DNA of 64,000 nucleotides from an uncultured Paracoccaceae bacterium (GCA_947503775.1 CANNFE010000008.1:1-64000), one strand, 5' to 3'; counted from the first letter of the stretch, positions 45,903 through 54,464 are shown. Numbers and translations: made by a program. The notes: generated from the sequence alone by a model not told the origin.

Positions 45903-45955
45903 GGCGGCAGCCTATGGCGGGGCCTGCCGCCTGTCCATGGCTCCATCGCGGGCGG

Positions 45956-47026
45956 TTAGCTGTCTTTGGGTTCGCTGTCGTCGATCAGGGTGATGTCGCC
46001 TTTCGCCGCAAGGCTTCGGATCGCGTCGACGACTTCCATCATCGCGGCCTCGCCGTCGGGTTCGGAGACCTTGCCCATTTCCTCCATCTGATCGCGCAGC
46101 TGATCGGCCATGCGTTGCGGCAGGTTATTCAGCAGGAAGGTGGTGGCGGCGGCATCCGCCTCTGCCCCGGCCTGGGCGCCGATCATGGCGGTGACGAGGG
46201 TTTGCGGCGCGACATCGCGCAGGAGCGCCGGAACGTCGCCGGGATCGAGGCGGGTCGGGACATTGGCGAAGGTGAAGATCGCGCGGCGCACGCGGGTTGC
46301 GAAATCGGCGTCGGTTTCGGTGAGCGCGCCCAGCACGTCGTCCCGGGTTGCGGCGCGCGAGGAGTTGAGGATCGCGCCGATGCGGTCCACGGGATCAGCC
46401 TCGAAGACCTGAACCGGGCGATCCTCGATCTGTTGAAGAAGCGCGGCGCCGATGCGGGCGACGGCAGAGGGCGTGATGGCCGAGGTTTGGGAAACGGCAT
46501 AGGTGATGCGCCGAGCGCGCGGGCCGGGCAGGCGGCCCAGAAGGGCGGCGGCGGTCTTGACCGGCAGTTTCGAGAGCAGAACCGCGCTGACCTCGACGCT
46601 TTCTTCTTCGAGCAGGGGGAGCAGCTCGTCCGGCTCGGCGATCTTGAGGCGGTCCCAGGGATCGGCCTCCTCGCCCGCGCCGATGCGGTTGCGAAAGGCG
46701 GTGGCGGCGACATCGCTGATCTTGCCGTCGAGAAGGGAAAGGACCCCGTCCGGCCCGCCCGCGCCGCTGAGCGCGAGCGATTCGAGATCGGAGGCAAATT
46801 CGGCGGCGACGGCCTGAAGCGTCGCCTTGTCGATGGAGGGGATCCCGGCGAGCGCCTCGGTCAGGGAGAGCTGAACCTCGACCGGCAGGCTGGCAAGCGA
46901 GAAGTCGGTGCCCTCGGCGATCAGCCATTTGACAACGATCGCCGCTTTCTTGCGGCCCGAAAGCGCGAGCGGCGCTGGCGGTGGCGGCGCGGTTTGGGGC
47001 GTTGTCGCAATTTGGGCGGTGGTCAT
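45956..47026 (-). CDS. fliG: FliG-like flagellar motor switch protein, orphan
   Basis: A 356-residue protein with the FliG plan: FliG_N region (AAIVVKWLIAEGTDFSLASLP), FliG_M (VSAVLLSKLPVKTAAALLGRLPGPRARRITYAV) and FliG_C (RRAIFTFANVPTRLDPGDVPALLRDVAPQTLVTAMIGA, and QLRDQMEEMGKVSEPDGEAAMMEVVDAIRSLA). The N-terminus is proline- and threonine-rich (residues 1-20). No other flagellar gene is in the window, so it is either an isolated motor gene or a divergent paralogue. Confidence 0.87.
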   Translation of the reverse strand: MTTAQIATTPQTAPPPPAPLALSGRKKAAIVVKWLIAEGTDFSLASLPVEVQLSLTEALAGIPSIDKATLQAVAAEFASDLESLALSGAGGPDGVLSLLDGKISDVAATAFRNRIGAGEEADPWDRLKIAEPDELLPLLEEESVEVSAVLLSKLPVKTAAALLGRLPGPRARRITYAVSQTSAITPSAVARIGAALLQQIEDRPVQVFEADPVDRIGAILNSSRAATRDDVLGALTETDADFATRVRRAIFTFANVPTRLDPGDVPALLRDVAPQTLVTAMIGAQAGAEADAAATTFLLNNLPQRMADQLRDQMEEMGKVSEPDGEAAMMEVVDAIRSLAAKGDITLIDDSEPKDS

Positions 47027-47114
47027 GAGAGGATCCTCCTTGCCTTAACCAATCCCGCCGTTTTCGCTTGGAAAGGTGAAGGAAAGGCTAAGGGGCGGAG
47101 GCCCTCTGGCAGGT

Positions 47115-47645
47115 CTAGTAGCTTGGGCCCGTTCCGCTTTCGAGGGCGAGCCTGAGCGAGATCTCGGCCCATGTGCCCCGCCCGCCGCGGGTTCGGATCT
47201 CGGTCAGCTGGGCGCGGGCCGCATCCGTCCGCCCCGCTTCGGCATAGCCCTGACCCATATAGGACCGGGCCAGCAGATTGTCGGGATTGACGGCAAGCGC
47301 GGCCTGATAGGCGCGCTCGGCCGCCGCCAGATCGCCCGTCTTGCGCGCGATGAACCCCAGATAGGTCAGTGTGCGGTCATCGGCCGGATCCATTGCGGCC
47401 AGCACCCGGCGGGCGTCATCGAAGCGGGCCGCATAGGCCAGCTCGCGGGCGGCGAGATAGCGTGTGTCGTCGTCGAAATGCGCCTCTTCGGGGTCGGCGC
47501 AGGTCTCGGTCGCCTCGTCATAGATCTGGCCGGTCTCGCACTGGGTCGTCGTCTCGGTCGGGGTGGGCGGCGCGCTGTCCTCCCCTCCGACGGCCAGCGA
47601 GGGGGCCGGGACGAGAAGGAGGAGGGCGAGAAAAAGAGCGCGCAT
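47115..47645 (-). CDS. Secreted tetratricopeptide repeat protein
   Basis: A 176-residue protein with a signal peptide (MRALFLALLLLVPAPSLAVG), a short cysteine motif (QCETGQIYDEATETCADP, residues about 34-52) and three TPR-like repeats (YLAARELAYAARFDDARRVLAAM, YLGFIARKTGDLAAAERAYQAAL, ARSYMGQGYAEAGRTDAARAQL). The cysteine motif recurs in the neighbouring small protein. Periplasmic location is likely; function unknown. Confidence 0.85.
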   Translation of the reverse strand: MRALFLALLLLVPAPSLAVGGEDSAPPTPTETTTQCETGQIYDEATETCADPEEAHFDDDTRYLAARELAYAARFDDARRVLAAMDPADDRTLTYLGFIARKTGDLAAAERAYQAALAVNPDNLLARSYMGQGYAEAGRTDAARAQLTEIRTRGGRGTWAEISLRLALESGTGPSY

Positions 47646-47696
47646 GACGGGGGAGTTCCTGCGATTTGACGCCCGACGCCTCAGGCGGCCCGACGG

Positions 47697-47727
47697 AAAA
47701 ACGGCCCCCGATTGCGCGAGGGCCGTT
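47697..47727 (-). terminator. Terminator of the small secreted-protein gene
   Basis: Arms AACGGCCC and GGGCCGTT with a 12-base loop, followed on the minus strand by TTTT. It is 20 bases beyond the stop of the 54-residue gene. Confidence 0.65.
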
Positions 47728-47747
47728 CAGAAAAGCGTGATCCGGGA

Positions 47748-47912
47748 TTAGCTGGTCGTGACCGGAGTGCAGGTGCCGGAGGCCTCATCGAAGCTGGATC
47801 CTTCGGCGCAGGACATCGCCTGCTGCTCTTTTTCGTAGTTGCAGCCGGCGGCCATGGCGAGGCCGGGAAGGATCGTGAGGGCGGCGGCGGTTAGGAGGGT
47901 CTTGAACGTCAT
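47748..47912 (-). CDS. Small secreted protein with cysteine motif
   Basis: A 54-residue protein: signal peptide MTFKTLLTAAALTILPGLAMA, then AGCNYEKEQQAMSCAEGSSFDEASGTCTPVTTS. The mature part is about 32 residues with three cysteines. The motif C-x2-G-x2-F-D-E-A-x2-T-C is nearly the same as in the TPR protein next to it. Ribosome site GGGAGACG precedes the ATG. No family is assigned; such motifs resemble small carbohydrate-binding cysteine knots, which is a weak guess. Confidence 0.75.
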   Translation of the reverse strand: MTFKTLLTAAALTILPGLAMAAGCNYEKEQQAMSCAEGSSFDEASGTCTPVTTS

Positions 47913-48014
47913 CAGGGCGTCTCCCTTGAACTGGACATACTTTGGCTTGCGTAAGGAGAGGGTAACGCAGGTTGCCGCGGGGTCAAACAGTCAATGTGCG
48001 GCACTCTGTCCTTT

Positions 48015-49322
48015 CTATCCGGTCTTGAAGACGCGGTCAAAGATCGTGTCGACATGCTTGGTGTGGTAGCCGAGGTCGAACTTGTCGTCGATCTCGGCCT
48101 CGGAGAGGGCTGCGGTGACGTCCGGATCGGCTTTGAGTTCGGCCCGGAAATCGGCGCCGTCTTCCCAGACCTTCATCGCGTTGCGCTGGACGAGCGTATA
48201 GGCGTCCTCGCGGCTGACGCCGTTCTGTGTGAGGGCCAGCAGGACGCGCTGGGAATGGACGAGGCCGCGATGGCGGTCGAGGTTCTCCATCATGTTGGCC
48301 GGGTAGATCACCAGCTTGTCGATGACCTGCGTCAGCCGCGCGAGGGCGAAATCGAGCGTGACGGTGGTGTCGGGGCCGATCATGCGCTCGACGGAGCTGT
48401 GGGAGATGTCGCGTTCGTGCCAGAGGGCCACGTTCTCCATCGCGGGTGTGACGGCCATGCGCACGAGGCGGGCGAGGCCGGTCAGGTTCTCGGTCAGAAC
48501 CGGGTTGCGCTTGTGCGGCATGGCCGAGGAGCCTTTCTGGCCAGGGGAGAAATATTCCTCGACCTCAAGGACTTCGGTGCGTTGGAGGTGCCGGATCTCG
48601 GTCGCGATGTTTTCAATCGAGGAGGCGATGACGCCGAGCGTGGCGAAGAACATGGCGTGCCGGTCGCGGGGGATGACCTGGGTGCTGATCGGCTCGGGCG
48701 TGAGGCCGAGCTTGTCGCAGACATGGGCTTCGACGCGCGGATCGATATTGGCGAAGGTGCCGACGGCGCCCGAGATGGCGCCGGTCGCGATTTCGGCGCG
48801 GGCGTTCTGAAGGCGGGTCTTGCCGCGCGCGATCTCGGCGTGGAAGCGCGCGAATTTGAGGCCCATCGTTGTCGGTTCGGCGTGGATCCCGTGGGAGCGG
48901 CCGATGGCGATGTCGTATTTATGTTCGTGCGCGCGGCGGTGGAGCGCGTCCAGAAGACTGTCCATCCCTTCGAGCAGCAGGTCAGTGGCTTGCGTGAGCT
49001 GGACGTTGAAGGCGGTATCGAGCACGTCCGAAGAGGTCATGCCCTGATGGACGAAGCGGGCCTCGTCGCTGCCGACATGTTCGGCCAGATGGGTGAGGAA
49101 GGCGATGACGTCGTGCTTTGTCACACGCTCGATCTCGTCGATGCGGGCGACGTCGAATTCCACGTCTTTCGCTTTCCAGACGGCTTCGGCATTCTCGCGC
49201 GGGATCAGGCCCAGATCCGCCATCGCGTCGCAGGCATGGGCCTCGATTTCGTACCAGATGCGGAACTTGCTCTGAGGGCTCCAGATGGCGACCATGTCGG
49301 GGCGGGAATAACGTGGGATCAA
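48015..49322 (-). CDS. purB: Adenylosuccinate lyase
   Basis: A 435-residue enzyme of purine synthesis (SAICAR to AICAR, and adenylosuccinate to AMP), cytoplasmic tetramer. The fumarase/lyase signature GSSAMPHKRNPV is near residue 266, with RSHGIHAEPTTMGLK (catalytic histidine) and MTSSDVLDTAFNVQL. The conserved N-terminus MIPRYSRPDMVAIWS begins at a TTG (49322), with GGAGAG five bases before it; no ATG is available. It is divergent from the DUF6314 gene. Confidence 0.97.
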   Translation of the reverse strand: MIPRYSRPDMVAIWSPQSKFRIWYEIEAHACDAMADLGLIPRENAEAVWKAKDVEFDVARIDEIERVTKHDVIAFLTHLAEHVGSDEARFVHQGMTSSDVLDTAFNVQLTQATDLLLEGMDSLLDALHRRAHEHKYDIAIGRSHGIHAEPTTMGLKFARFHAEIARGKTRLQNARAEIATGAISGAVGTFANIDPRVEAHVCDKLGLTPEPISTQVIPRDRHAMFFATLGVIASSIENIATEIRHLQRTEVLEVEEYFSPGQKGSSAMPHKRNPVLTENLTGLARLVRMAVTPAMENVALWHERDISHSSVERMIGPDTTVTLDFALARLTQVIDKLVIYPANMMENLDRHRGLVHSQRVLLALTQNGVSREDAYTLVQRNAMKVWEDGADFRAELKADPDVTAALSEAEIDDKFDLGYHTKHVDTIFDRVFKTG

Positions 49323-49388
49323 GGGAACTCTCCGAACGGGGATGTGACGGGGGCGTCTTAAGTGGGGACGGGCGGGGGAACAAGCGGG

Positions 49389-49814
49389 ATGGCTGGAGAT
49401 CTGGACTTGCGCGCGGGGCTGGAGGGGCGCTGGCGGCTGACGCGGCGGGTCGAGGACCGGGTGCTGCGCGCGGATATGGGGTTCGGGGGGGAGGCACGGT
49501 TTACGCCGGTGGAGGGCGGGCTGAGCTATCGCGAGACGGGGCAGTGGACGGGGGCGCCCTGGGGGCCGCTTTCGGGAGAGCGGTCGTATCTGTGGCGGTT
49601 CCGCGAAGGATTCGTGGATGTGTGCTATCCGGATGGATCCGCGTTTCATCAGTTCAAGCCGGGTCTGAAGGCGGAGGCGGAGCATTTGTGCGGGCGGGAT
49701 CTTTATGCCGGATTGTACCGGTTCGATTTGCCGTCCTCGTGGTCGCTGACCTGGCATGTGAGGGGGCCGCATAAGGATTACAGCTCGGCCACGCTGTTTG
49801 CGCGGGAGGTTTGA
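49389..49814 (+). CDS. DUF6314-family protein
   Basis: A 141-residue soluble protein with beta-rich lipocalin-like character: RAGLEGRWRLTRRVEDRVLRADM, GLSYRETGQWTGAPWGPLSGERSYLWRF and YRFDLPSSWSLTWHVRGPHKDYSSATLFAR. Many tryptophans and tyrosines are characteristic. DUF6314 is a family of unknown function common in alphaproteobacteria; a ligand-binding barrel seems likely. It begins 66 bases from purB in divergent orientation. Confidence 0.75.
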   Translation: MAGDLDLRAGLEGRWRLTRRVEDRVLRADMGFGGEARFTPVEGGLSYRETGQWTGAPWGPLSGERSYLWRFREGFVDVCYPDGSAFHQFKPGLKAEAEHLCGRDLYAGLYRFDLPSSWSLTWHVRGPHKDYSSATLFAREV

Positions 49815-49877
49815 GCCCTTGCGACCGGGCGAGGGGCGGGGCAGAAACGGGGCAATATGGACAATGGAGGTTCAGCG

Positions 49878-50483
49878 ATGATCGCGATTGGCAATGACAG
49901 GGTTCTGACCGAAGCGGTCGGGCCGACCGAGGGCAGCCTGCGGCTGGCCAAGCAGGCGGTTCTGGTGGTGCTGGGGATCGCGCTGCTGGCGCTGACGGCG
50001 AAGATCAAGATCGCCATTCCGCCCTCGCCTGTGCCGGTGACGCTGACGACATTCGGCATTCTGACCATCGGCGCTGCTTATGGGCCGCGGCTGGGTCTGG
50101 TGACGGTGATCGGATACTTGCTGGTCGGGGCCGCGGGATACGACGTCTTTGCAGGCTCTTCGGCCGAGCTGGCCGGGATCGAATACATGCTGGGCGGCAC
50201 GGGCGGATACTTGGTCGGCTATGTCCTCGCAGCGCTGGCGCTGGGCATCGCGGCGCGGGCCGGATGGGACCGGAGCGTCCTGCTGATGGCGGCGGCAATG
50301 CTGATCGGTAATGCGTTGATCTATGTGCCGGGTCTTCTGTGGCTGGGGCAGCTTTATGGATGGAACGAGCCGATCCTGGCCTGGGGCCTGACGCCGTTTC
50401 TGGTGGGCGATGCGATGAAGCTGGCGCTGGCCGCTTTGATCGTGCCGGGACTATGGAAGCTGATCGGCGACGCGCGGAGCTAA
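49878..50483 (+). CDS. bioY: Biotin transporter BioY (ECF S-component)
   Basis: A 201-residue six-helix protein that binds and imports biotin. The family blocks are IAIPPSPVPVTLTTFGILTIGAAYGPRLGL, GGTGGYLVGYVLAALALG and WGLTPFLVGDAMKLALAAL. The ATG at 49878 follows GGAGG 10 bases before. BioM and BioN are not next to it, so it either works alone or uses a shared energising module. A terminator follows. Confidence 0.95.
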   Translation: MIAIGNDRVLTEAVGPTEGSLRLAKQAVLVVLGIALLALTAKIKIAIPPSPVPVTLTTFGILTIGAAYGPRLGLVTVIGYLLVGAAGYDVFAGSSAELAGIEYMLGGTGGYLVGYVLAALALGIAARAGWDRSVLLMAAAMLIGNALIYVPGLLWLGQLYGWNEPILAWGLTPFLVGDAMKLALAALIVPGLWKLIGDARS

Positions 50484-50503
50484 GCCCGGTTGGGATGAAC
50501 GAC

Positions 50504-50535
50504 GGCGCCGCACCGAAAGGAGCGGCGCCTTTTTC
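50504..50535 (+). terminator. Terminator of bioY, possibly serving the convergent gene
   Basis: Arms GGCGCCGC and GCGGCGCC around a ten-base loop, followed by TTTTTCTTT. It lies 21 bases after the bioY stop and just before the 3' end of the leftward hydrolase gene. Confidence 0.85.
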
Positions 50536-50540
50536 TTTGT

Positions 50541-51764
50541 CTAGTCAGATAGATCCGTTGCGATCTTCGAGCTTTGCTCGAGGGTGCGGTGGACCGGGCA
50601 CTTGTCGGCGATCTTCAGCAGACCTTGCCGCTGATCGGCGGTCAGATCGCCGGTGACGCGAATCGTGCGGGTGAAGTGGTCGGCGCGCTCCTGACCTTCG
50701 TTGCGGCAGTCTTTTTCGGCGTCGGTCAGGTGCACCTTGTCATGGGCGACATCGACCTCGACACCCTCGAGCGGCAGGTTCTTGTGCCGGGCATAGAGCC
50801 GGAGCGTCATCGAGGTGCAGGTGCCCAAGGCGGCTGACAGCAGGTCATAGGGCGTCAGCCCGCGATCGGTGCCGCCGACCTTCTTGGGCTCGTCCGCGAG
50901 GATCTCGTGCGGGCCGCTTTGGACGGTCTGGAGAAAGCCGGTGGGGCTGTTCTCGATGACGCGCAGGATGCCGTCGGGCGGTGTCTCTTTCGCTTTCGTC
51001 TCGATGAGGTCCAGATAGCGGGGCGCCCAGGCCGAGATGACGCTGGCGGCGTATTCGGCATCGGCGATGTTCGAGACGAGGTGGTCGGACTTGTCGAGCG
51101 TCACGAAGCTCTTGGGGTGCTTGGCCGCCAGAAAGATCTCGGAGGCGTTTTCGATCCCGACGGTGGCGTCGATGGGGGAATGCAGGATCAGAAGGGCGGC
51201 CTTGAGGCGCTGGATCGCGGGGGTGAGCTCTCCCTCGGCGATATCGTCGAGGAAATCGGAGCGGATCCGGAACGGGCGCCCGGCCAGCTGCACGTCGGCG
51301 ATGCCTTTTTCGATGATCTCGGGGAGTTGGTCCTTGAAGTTGTTGGTCACATGGGCCGGATCGAAGGGCGCGCCGAGGGTCACGACGGCCTTGGCCGAGG
51401 CGATATCGGGGGCGGCCTTGAGGATCGCGGCGCCGCCCAGCGAATGGCCGATCAGCAGATCGGGGGCCATCCCGCGATCCGCCAGAGCCTTGGCGGCGGC
51501 GTGCAGATCGCCGACATTGGAGGTGAAGTCGGTATTCTCGAACTCTCCTTGCGAGCCGCCGAGACCGGTGAAATCAAAGCGCAGCACCGCGATGCCCAAG
51601 CTGGCCAGATGGGCGGCGATGCGGCGGGCGGCGGGGATATCCTTGGAGCAGGTGAAGCAATGCGCGAAAAGCGCGGTGGCGCGCCGGTCGCCGTCCGGCA
51701 GATCGAGGCGGGCGGCGAGGGATTGGCCGTCATGGCCCGGGAAGGTGAATTTTTCGCTGAGCAT
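50541..51764 (-). CDS. Bifunctional alpha/beta hydrolase - OsmC protein
   Basis: A 407-residue fusion. The first 250 residues are an alpha/beta hydrolase with the nucleophile motif LIGHSLGGAAIL (serine near residue 106) and SDHLV near the C-terminal histidine. The rest is an OsmC/Ohr peroxiredoxin-like domain with LLSAALGTCTSMTLRLYARHKNLPLEGVEV and DKCPVHRTL, giving the two redox cysteines. OsmC domains reduce organic peroxides. The fusion is known in other proteobacteria, but the substrate is not. ATG 51764 (MLSEKFTFPGHDGQ) fits the hydrolase start. Confidence 0.92.
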   Translation of the reverse strand: MLSEKFTFPGHDGQSLAARLDLPDGDRRATALFAHCFTCSKDIPAARRIAAHLASLGIAVLRFDFTGLGGSQGEFENTDFTSNVGDLHAAAKALADRGMAPDLLIGHSLGGAAILKAAPDIASAKAVVTLGAPFDPAHVTNNFKDQLPEIIEKGIADVQLAGRPFRIRSDFLDDIAEGELTPAIQRLKAALLILHSPIDATVGIENASEIFLAAKHPKSFVTLDKSDHLVSNIADAEYAASVISAWAPRYLDLIETKAKETPPDGILRVIENSPTGFLQTVQSGPHEILADEPKKVGGTDRGLTPYDLLSAALGTCTSMTLRLYARHKNLPLEGVEVDVAHDKVHLTDAEKDCRNEGQERADHFTRTIRVTGDLTADQRQGLLKIADKCPVHRTLEQSSKIATDLSD

Positions 51765-51898
51765 GCCGGCCTCCAATACGTTCGCGTGCAAAAGCGCACG
51801 TTTGGCAAGGGCTTAGCACGGGGAGGCGGGTGCGGTCATGTGCCGATTGGCTCACGTTCCGGCGAGGGTGGTTTCAGGTCTGATTGCCGGTCGCCGGA

Positions 51899-52210
51899 TC
51901 AGAAGAGGGCATTGAGAAGGATGATCCCGCCGACAATCGTCAGGAAGATCCGCCCGAACCGGGTCTCCCACATCGCGCCCAGCACGGTGAAGATCGTGAA
52001 CTGAGGCCGCCGATACCGCCCGCGAGAGCGCATGTCATGGATCGACCGATCGAGCCGGGCGAGATTCTCGTCATAGGTATCGGTCTCGTAAGGCACGGCG
52101 GGGCGCGCCGGTTCGGCTTCGATCTCGGCGATGGGTTCGGGCGGCGGCACCGGATCGCCTGGGCGGCGCGGTGGTTCCTTGAGGGTGATCGGCTTGGGCT
52201 TTTTCGACAT
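51899..52210 (-). CDS. Hypothetical protein with C-terminal helix
   Basis: A 103-residue protein: a proline-rich, charged N-terminal 60 residues (KPKPITLKEPPRRPGDPVPPPEPIAEIEAEPARP), a basic patch (RSRGRYRRPQ) and one C-terminal helix (IFLTIVGGIILLNALF). No family recognised. It is divergent from the YrbL-like gene. Confidence 0.65.
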   Translation of the reverse strand: MSKKPKPITLKEPPRRPGDPVPPPEPIAEIEAEPARPAVPYETDTYDENLARLDRSIHDMRSRGRYRRPQFTIFTVLGAMWETRFGRIFLTIVGGIILLNALF

Positions 52211-52331
52211 ATCCTCAAGATAGGGGCTCGGGCTGCGGAGTGAAAGCACGGGCCTGCCCGCGAGGGCGGACGCTGCGTTTCGTCACAAAACTGTTGCAAA
52301 TCTCCCGGCGGCGCGGTTCTGGTTGCGCGTC

Positions 52332-52940
52332 ATGGAGTTGCGAGATCCTGCATACCCGATCCCGGCCGAGCGGCTGGTGGCCGTCGCCCGCGGAAGCGAG
52401 CGCGTGGTCTACCGCGTTGCGGACATGCCGGGGCGGCTGCTGAAGATCGCCAAAGGGCGGCCCGAGCGTCCGCCCCCTGTCTATCTTTACGAGCAGGCGC
52501 TGTGGGATGCGCGACAGCATCTCAAGGACCTTCCGCTGCCGCGCATCTTCGGCACGGTGCCGACCGAGCTGGGTCTGGCGCAGGTCGTCGAGGAGATCAC
52601 GGACCGCAAGGGCCGGTCTCGCACGCTGGCCGATCTGGTGAAGGCCGGGCCGCTGAGCGACAAGAAGCTGAGGCGTCTGACGGAGTTTGCCCGTGGGGCC
52701 ATCCGGTCGGGGATCCCGATCCACGATCCGCGGGCGCGCAACGTGCTTTATGGCCGGCGGGACGGGGTGCCGGGGTTTTTCGTCGTGGACGGGTTTGGAG
52801 ACCGGGCGCTGGTGCCGCTGAAGCGGTGGATCCCGTGGCTGAACGCGCGCCTGCTGAACCGGCGGTTCGACCGGATGGCGCGCGAGACCGGGTTGATCTG
52901 GGATGCCCGCGAGCAACGGTTTTTGAGGGATGAGGCCTAG
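52332..52940 (+). CDS. YrbL-family protein (kinase-like)
   Basis: A 202-residue protein of the PhoP regulatory network YrbL family, with a remote kinase fold: RGSERVVYRVADMPGRLLKIAKG (lysine of the N-lobe), LGLAQVVEEITDRKGRS (hinge-like), IPIHDPRARNVLYGRRDG (catalytic-loop-like HDPRARN) and FFVVDGFGDR (DFG-like). No signal peptide. No ribosome site is obvious; the ATG 52332 or the TTG 52323 could be used. Substrate unknown. Confidence 0.82.
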   Translation: MELRDPAYPIPAERLVAVARGSERVVYRVADMPGRLLKIAKGRPERPPPVYLYEQALWDARQHLKDLPLPRIFGTVPTELGLAQVVEEITDRKGRSRTLADLVKAGPLSDKKLRRLTEFARGAIRSGIPIHDPRARNVLYGRRDGVPGFFVVDGFGDRALVPLKRWIPWLNARLLNRRFDRMARETGLIWDAREQRFLRDEA

Positions 52941-53407
52941 GCCCGGCGCTGGCGTCGGAACAGCAGCGGGCCGGCGGTGAAAAGAAGCGCGCCAAGCGCG
53001 ATGGTCGGGACTGAAAACGGGCGGCCAGCGCCGCGAAAGGTGGCGTCCAGACGATCCATCTCGACATTCCTGAGATGGGTGACGCTGACCCAAAGCGGGC
53101 TTTCGCCCGGAGCTAGATGGCCGAGATTGACCGGCGCAATCGTGCGAAGGTTTGTGCGGCTGCCGGATGTGTCATCGTCTGAAGCCCGAAAGCGGATCTC
53201 CCGTTGAACTGCGTCATTTCCGATATCCATCTGGAAGAGCGCCTCGGGGGCAATGGTCGAGCGACGGCTGGCCCCCTGGCCTCTGGCGGTAATCACGGCC
53301 CGGACGGGCATGTCGGCCTCGGTCAGGGTGAGGGTGGTGACGGCGTCGGGGGTGTCCTTGTCCCAGATCGTCGCTTGTTCGATCTCGTGACCCGAGACGT
53401 ATTGCAC
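52937..53407 (-). CDS. Hypothetical membrane-anchored protein, 5' end unclear
   Basis: At least 156 residues with a C-terminal helix (FSVPTIALGALLFTAGPLLFRRQRRA) and an extracytoplasmic middle domain. The same frame continues upstream as a clear helix (WSWGAIGIGALIAVGEVYVVQYVSG) to a stop at 53534-53536 with no ATG, GTG or TTG before the GTG at 53407. An ATG at 53539 lies in another frame (MKKSPDFRSKIPANVK). Either a rare start is used or there is a frameshift near 53480-53505. Coordinates given are the minimum. It overlaps the YrbL-like gene by four bases, convergent. Confidence 0.6.
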   Translation of the reverse strand: MQYVSGHEIEQATIWDKDTPDAVTTLTLTEADMPVRAVITARGQGASRRSTIAPEALFQMDIGNDAVQREIRFRASDDDTSGSRTNLRTIAPVNLGHLAPGESPLWVSVTHLRNVEMDRLDATFRGAGRPFSVPTIALGALLFTAGPLLFRRQRRA

Positions 53408-53697
53408 GACATAGACTTCACCGACCGCGATAAGGGCACCGATGCCTATTGCGCCCCAGGACCAAATTCCACGCAGACCTTGACCCGCTCTTGACGTTTG
53501 CCGGGATCTTGCTGCGGAAATCAGGCGATTTTTTCATGCTGATCCGAGCGTAGGAGTAGCGAGTATCCCGGGGGCAAGGATCGGCAGGACGCCGGTCTCG
53601 CTCTTTTAATGGATCGATCTTGCGGCGGTTGCGATCATGGGTGTTCATGCGGTGATAAAAGAGAGGGCCGTGCGCCGATGTCCGGGCTGTTTGCGCC

Positions 53698-54447
53698 ATG
53701 AAGATCGCTGTCACCGGGGGGCTGACCTACGATCCCGTCGCGACGGCGGCGCGGGACCTTCCGGGGATCCAGCCGGTGGGCGAGGATCCCTGGCTTGTCG
53801 TGCGGGACGATTACGCCGCGCAGATGGCCGAGCGGGAGCGGCTTTTGGTAGACAGACGCGAGGAGGTCGTGGCGCTCTTGCCGGGGTCGGAGGCGGCGGC
53901 GGGCGAGTTGCTCGAGATGGTTCTGGAGGCGCTCGCCCCGGTTCCGGGTTTTGCGGTTGAGCCAGGGCAGATCCGGTGTCCCGACGGGCGCGAGGTCGCC
54001 CGTGACACGGACGATCCCCTTGGCACGCTGGGGCGGCTCATGCCGTGCGACTTCTGCCTGATGGAGCGTCAGGGGGAGGCGCATGTGCTGACCGGTGCGG
54101 TCCTGTGTTTTCCGTCGTTCTGGATGCTGTCCGAGAAGATCGGCATGCCGCTTTTGCGGATCCACCGCCCGGTTGCGGATTACGGGCCGGTGGCGGCGCG
54201 GGTCCAGCGCCTTTTCGACGGGGTGCAGGTGGGGCGGCCGCTTTGGCGGGCGAACCTGCTAGAGCACCAGGGCAGCGCGCTTTTCAGCCCGGAATCGGAG
54301 ACGGTCCCGCGCGAGGAGCGGCTTGGACCGGCGGACGTTCTGCGCAGCGAGAGGCAGGTGATCTGGCGGCTTCCTCTCAGCCGGGCTGTGGTTTTTGCCA
54401 TCGAAACGGCGCTTTGGCCCGCGGCGGGTGCGCCCCCGATGGCCTAG
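53698..54447 (+). CDS. DUF3445 protein (heme-dependent oxidative N-demethylase-like)
   Basis: A 249-residue protein with the DUF3445/HDOD pattern: GEDPWLVVRDDYAAQMAERERLL near the start, VPGFAVEPGQIRCPDG, CDFCLMERQGEAHVLTGAVLCFPSFW, KIGMPLLRIHRPVADYGPVAARVQRLFD and LRSERQVIWRLPLSRAVVFAIETAL. The characterised member uses heme to N-demethylate dimethylamine-like substrates. Here the substrate is unknown; the presence of creatinase and sarcosine oxidase in the window fits methylamine-type metabolism. ATG 53698 chosen. Confidence 0.85.
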   Translation: MKIAVTGGLTYDPVATAARDLPGIQPVGEDPWLVVRDDYAAQMAERERLLVDRREEVVALLPGSEAAAGELLEMVLEALAPVPGFAVEPGQIRCPDGREVARDTDDPLGTLGRLMPCDFCLMERQGEAHVLTGAVLCFPSFWMLSEKIGMPLLRIHRPVADYGPVAARVQRLFDGVQVGRPLWRANLLEHQGSALFSPESETVPREERLGPADVLRSERQVIWRLPLSRAVVFAIETALWPAAGAPPMA

Positions 54448-54464
54448 ACATCACCCCAGGCCAC

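Noticed and set aside
47994-49361. Long open frame opposite purB
   Set aside because: Shadow of purB; the encoded sequence is valine, aspartate and glycine-rich without a domain, while purB has the lyase signature.
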